Origin: Pelomonas caseinilytica
Lineage (GTDB): Bacteria; Pseudomonadota; Gammaproteobacteria; Burkholderiales; Burkholderiaceae_C
Direction of reading: 5' to 3'
Assembly (NCBI RefSeq): GCF_021353235.1
Contig: NZ_JAJTWT010000012.1
Span: forward strand, 62,001 to 126,000
DNA: 64,000 bases
In this document: positions 60,145 to 64,000 of the stretch, one piece after another
Numbering within the stretch: position 1 is the stretch's first letter
Layout of the letters: every line of letters begins with the position of its first letter
Made by a program: the position numbers and the translations under genes
The notes under the pieces: model-generated
Told to the model about the DNA's origin: nothing
The model's database searches: none
What the model saw: only the letters and a program-made list of their open reading frames with translations

Positions 60145-63100
60145 TCAAGTCGTGACGGTGTCGCCCACCGCGCCGCGAGCCACGTCCAGCCGGGTCTCGC
60201 GGCGCCAGGCCTCGGCGCCATCGGGCGCCTCGCGGGGGGACAGGCCGTTGGCGCGGATGGCGCCGACAAAACCGTCGCGCCCCTCGGCCTTGGCGGCGTA
60301 AAGGGCGGAGTCGGCCAGGGCCAGGCAGGCGCGCCAGTCCCACAGGCGCGGGTGGCGCGGGTCCAGCGGGAAGGCGCAGAAGCCGATGGACACGGTGACG
60401 TGCACGGTCTCGCCGGGACCGATCTCGAAGGGCTTGTCGCGCACCGCGGCGCAGACGCGCGCGGCCAGCTCGGGCGCGTCGCGCCTTTCGGTCTCACGGG
60501 CTAGGGCCAGCACCTCCTCGCCGCCCCAGCGCACCAGGGAGTCGGTCTCGCGGAAGACGCCGCGCAGGCGCTCGGCCAGCTGCATCAGCACAGCGTCGCC
60601 GGCCGCGTGCCCGTGCACGTCGTTGATGCGCTTGAAGTGGTCCAGGTCCAGCAGCATCAGCAGCAGGTCGGCGTCGGGGCCGGGGCCGCTGCCGTCGGGG
60701 GTCTCGAAGCGGCGCAGGCACAGGCGCAGGTCGTCGTCCAGGCGCAGCTCCATGTAGCGGCGGTTGCGCAGGCTGGTCAGGGCATCGGTGAGGCTGAGTT
60801 CGCGCAGCTCGGCGGTGCGCTCGTCCACCAGGGCGCGGAGTTCGGCCTCGCGGCGGCGCAGCAGCCGGGTGCGCCAGCGCATCCAGGCCCAGATCCCGCC
60901 CAGCGTGGCGACCACGCCACCGGTGCGGGCCCAGTCCGTCTCCCACCAGGCGGGTTGCAGTTCGATAGGCAGCTGCAGCTGCTCGAGGCCCCAGATCGAC
61001 TGGTGGGCCGTGGCCCGCACCTGCAGGGTGTAGCGGCCCGGCCCGAGGGGGCCGAAGCCGGGGTTGCGCCCACTGGCGTCCACGCGGGTCCACTCGTTGT
61101 CCAGCCCCTGCAGGCGGTACTCGTAGCGCAGCCGCGCGGGGTCGGCGTAGTCGAGGGCGGCGAACTCGATGGACAGGCTGCGCTTGCCGGGCGGCAGCAC
61201 CAGGCCGTCGCGCAACATGCCCGGCTGCTCCCACGGCTGGCCGTTGACGCGCAGGCCGCTGATGACCAGCGGCGGGCTGGTGCGCTGGGCGCGCCAGGCT
61301 TCGGGCTGCACGCGCAGCAGGCCGCGGCTGCCGCCGAAGAGCAGGGCGCCGCCGGGCAGTTCGGTGCTCGCGAAGAACCAGAAGCTGCCGAAGTTGGCGC
61401 CCTCGGCACCGCCGAAGCTGTCGAGCCGGTCCGCGGCGGGGTCGTAGACGTAGAGCTGGCTCCAGATGCGGCCCTGCCCGTCCTCGTGCAGGTTGCCGCC
61501 GAACACGCCCTCCATGCCGTGGCGCTCGCTGATGCGGTCGAAGCGCGCGCGGCCCTGGGCGTCCCAGCCCTTGAGGCGGTGCAGGCCGCTGACCGGCGTG
61601 TCCACCCACAGCCGGCCGTCGCGGCCCCACAGCATGCCCATGACGATGGGGCTGGCCAGGGCTTCGTCGGGCGCCTGGGGCACCGGCTCCAGGTCCCCCT
61701 TGCCCGGCTCGCGCTCCCGGTAGAGCCCCTGCTGCCCGCCCACCCAGAGCCGGCCGTCGGGGGCCGGCGCCAGGGCGTGCACGCCGCCGTGCAGGGGCAG
61801 TCCGCCCAGCAGATGCACGCGCTCCGGCGCCGCCGCCCCGGCACCGGCGAGGCGGAACAAGCCCTCCTGCATCCCGAGCCAGAGGCTGCCGTCGGGCCGC
61901 AGCAGCAGCTGCTGGGCACGGCCGCCGTCCAGCGGCCAGTCGCGCAGCAGGCGGCCGCCGGCTTCGCGGTGCTCCAGCCGGCCCGCGGCCGCCAGCCAGA
62001 TGCTGCCATCGGGCGCCTCGGCCAGGCTCTCGACGACGCTGCGCCGCTCCCGCGGCCATTCGCCCAGCGTGGCCAGCTCGCGCGCCGGACGCCCGTCCAG
62101 GCGCACGACGTGGCCCGTCTGCGTGGTGGCCAGCACCTCGCCGTTGCGCAGGGCGAGCACGGCGCGCACGTCGGCCTCGGCCAGCGGGCTGGCGGGGTCG
62201 GCATCGGGACCGCGCACGGCCAGTGCCGGGTGGAAGAGGTGGCGCTGCACGCCCAGGCCATAACCGCTGACCCACATGGCGCCGCTGGCGTCGCGCAGCA
62301 GGCCGCTGATGTCGTTGCCCGCCAGGCCCATGGCGCGGCGCGGGTCCTGGCGCAGGCGCAGGTCGATGGCGCCGCTGGCCGGGTTCACCCAGAACAGGCC
62401 GTTCTTGCTGCCGACCCAGAGCCGGCCGTCGTCGCCCTCGGCCAGGGCCTGGATGGGCAGGCCCAGGGACTGCACCCAGCGCACCTGCCCCTGCTCGACG
62501 ACGCCCAGGTGTCCGTCCTGCGCGCCCAGCCAGAGGCGGCCGCCGCGGTCCTCGGCCAGGGCCAGCACGGGCACGCCGTCGGGCAGGCCCGGCAGGGCCA
62601 GGTTCTCCCAGGTGCCGCCCTGGCGCCGCGCCAGGCCGCGCCAGTGGCCGGCCCAGACGCTGCCGTCACGGCCCACGCGCAGGGCCAGCACGCGCGTCTC
62701 GGGCTCGCCCCGCCAGGCCAGGGCCTGCAGCTCGAAGCGCCGCTCGCGCGGCAGGTAACGCTGCAGTCCCGCGCCCATGGTGCCGACCCAGATGGCGCCG
62801 TCGCGGTCCTCGGCCAGGGCGCGGATGGAGGCCTGCGGGCCGTCGCCGGCCTGGGCGCCACCGAACCGCTCGACGCGGTCCTGCTCGGGGTCGTAGGCCA
62901 CCAGGCCCTGGAATTCCGTGCCTATCCACATGCGGCCGTCGGCCGCCGGCGCCAGCGCCCTCACCCAGCCGAGGCTGCGCCTGGCCGGGGTGTCGCCCAG
63001 CTGCTCGATGGCGCGCAGCCGGTAGCCGTCATAGCGCGTCAGGCCCTTGTTGGTGGCGATCCAGATGAAGCCCGCCCGGTCCTGGGCGATGGCCGGCACC

Positions 63101-63228
63101 GCGCTCTGCGGCACGCTGACGCTGCGGAACTGCACCTCCAGCGGCCCGACGCCGAGCTCGGCCCGGGCGACGGCGCCCAGGCCGGCGAGCAGCAGCAGGC
63201 CGAGCAGACCACGAACTAGGGGGTGCAT
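60145..63228 (-). CDS. Two-component-propeller diguanylate cyclase (GGEEV variant)
   Basis: A 1027-residue protein. A signal peptide (about residues 1-24) is followed by a long periplasmic region of propeller repeats (the WIGT/LWVG-type repeats, about 35-680), a Y_Y_Y domain (about 690-770), one transmembrane helix (about 795-815, WARTGGVVATLGGIWAWM), a coiled coil and a GGDEF domain. The A-site reads RWGGEEVLAL, with V where F is normal, so cyclase activity may be changed. It should couple an external sugar or other ligand to cyclic-di-GMP. AGGA precedes the ATG at 63228. Confidence 0.9.
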   Translation of the reverse strand: MHPLVRGLLGLLLLAGLGAVARAELGVGPLEVQFRSVSVPQSAVPAIAQDRAGFIWIATNKGLTRYDGYRLRAIEQLGDTPARRSLGWVRALAPAADGRMWIGTEFQGLVAYDPEQDRVERFGGAQAGDGPQASIRALAEDRDGAIWVGTMGAGLQRYLPRERRFELQALAWRGEPETRVLALRVGRDGSVWAGHWRGLARRQGGTWENLALPGLPDGVPVLALAEDRGGRLWLGAQDGHLGVVEQGQVRWVQSLGLPIQALAEGDDGRLWVGSKNGLFWVNPASGAIDLRLRQDPRRAMGLAGNDISGLLRDASGAMWVSGYGLGVQRHLFHPALAVRGPDADPASPLAEADVRAVLALRNGEVLATTQTGHVVRLDGRPARELATLGEWPRERRSVVESLAEAPDGSIWLAAAGRLEHREAGGRLLRDWPLDGGRAQQLLLRPDGSLWLGMQEGLFRLAGAGAAAPERVHLLGGLPLHGGVHALAPAPDGRLWVGGQQGLYREREPGKGDLEPVPQAPDEALASPIVMGMLWGRDGRLWVDTPVSGLHRLKGWDAQGRARFDRISERHGMEGVFGGNLHEDGQGRIWSQLYVYDPAADRLDSFGGAEGANFGSFWFFASTELPGGALLFGGSRGLLRVQPEAWRAQRTSPPLVISGLRVNGQPWEQPGMLRDGLVLPPGKRSLSIEFAALDYADPARLRYEYRLQGLDNEWTRVDASGRNPGFGPLGPGRYTLQVRATAHQSIWGLEQLQLPIELQPAWWETDWARTGGVVATLGGIWAWMRWRTRLLRRREAELRALVDERTAELRELSLTDALTSLRNRRYMELRLDDDLRLCLRRFETPDGSGPGPDADLLLMLLDLDHFKRINDVHGHAAGDAVLMQLAERLRGVFRETDSLVRWGGEEVLALARETERRDAPELAARVCAAVRDKPFEIGPGETVHVTVSIGFCAFPLDPRHPRLWDWRACLALADSALYAAKAEGRDGFVGAIRANGLSPREAPDGAEAWRRETRLDVARGAVGDTVTT

Positions 63229-63349
63229 GGACGGCATCCTAAAGGCGCCCCCCGCCCATGGAACGGGCCGCGGCCGTGCCCGGCGCGCGTGCGCGGGATT
63301 TAGTGCCGGTTCGGCCGCCCGGCGCAAGGGGCGGCCCGGGGCAAGGTGG

Positions 63350-64000
<651 letters not shown>

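Overview
The window is 64 kb of very GC-rich DNA with tightly packed genes on both strands. It looks chromosomal and comes from a Burkholderiales-type betaproteobacterium, most likely the Roseateles/Pelomonas/Rubrivivax group. Supporting this are the DUF2242 lipoprotein, the PEP-CTERM protein, an exported diguanylate cyclase with a ligand-binding propeller, the Suv3-type helicase, and large intergenic palindromic repeats of a kind I remember from that order. No rRNA, tRNA, CRISPR array, phage block or complete insertion sequence was recognised. Only one canonical intrinsic terminator is visible.

Layout. 1-9.9 kb: the start of an acyl-CoA dehydrogenase gene, then a five-gene operon that looks like chitin or N-acetylglucosamine use (TonB-dependent receptor, GH20 hexosaminidase, SGNH esterase, NagX-like membrane protein, sugar-porter MFS). 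A perfect LacI-type palindrome lies upstream. 9.9-15.6 kb: CPA2/Kef antiporter, glutamate dehydrogenase, a membrane-anchored unknown, OsmC and a small unknown. 15.6-19.1 kb: an interlocked set of palindromes, then a periplasmic amine-oxidation operon (cytochrome c, Tat-exported flavin amine oxidase, cytochrome c, exported RidA). 19.4-21.9 kb: DUF2242 lipoprotein and M14 peptidase. 21.9-27.5 kb: an ECF42-type sigma-factor operon with two DGPF/YCII proteins, two SRPBCC proteins, three VOC proteins and a GST. 27.6-33.4 kb: histidine kinase, SH3-like exported protein with an SPFH protein, and SodC. 33.4-42.5 kb: VapBC, a two-component pair, a decayed MBL-fold gene beside HigBA, alkylsulfatase, DUF4382 lipoprotein and HepT-MntA. 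42.5-51.4 kb: Suv3-like helicase, PEP-CTERM protein, transposase-derived HTH protein, NAD epimerase, K+ channel, POT transporter, GST and methyltransferase. 51.4-56.5 kb: an exported molybdenum hydroxylase (large subunit, 2Fe-2S subunit, diheme cytochrome) with a 663-bp repeat inside the operon. 56.5-64 kb: RlhA, M20 peptidase, a 1027-residue propeller/GGDEF protein and a partial ABC ATPase.

The most interesting material is non-coding. (1) Four copies of a hairpin-rich repeat each begin 0-9 bases after the stop codon of the gene that reads into them. Their stems change sequence between copies but stay paired. (2) Two large inverted-repeat elements (498 and 663 bp) share an 80-bp core with one mismatch while their arms have diverged. 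(3) A 238-bp element has the arrangement A-B-A' / C-B'-C', in which the two loops are complementary to each other. Among coding systems, the amine oxidase/cytochromes/RidA operon and the ECF42 cluster form the clearest functional units. All functional statements rest on reading the sequence; no database search was run.
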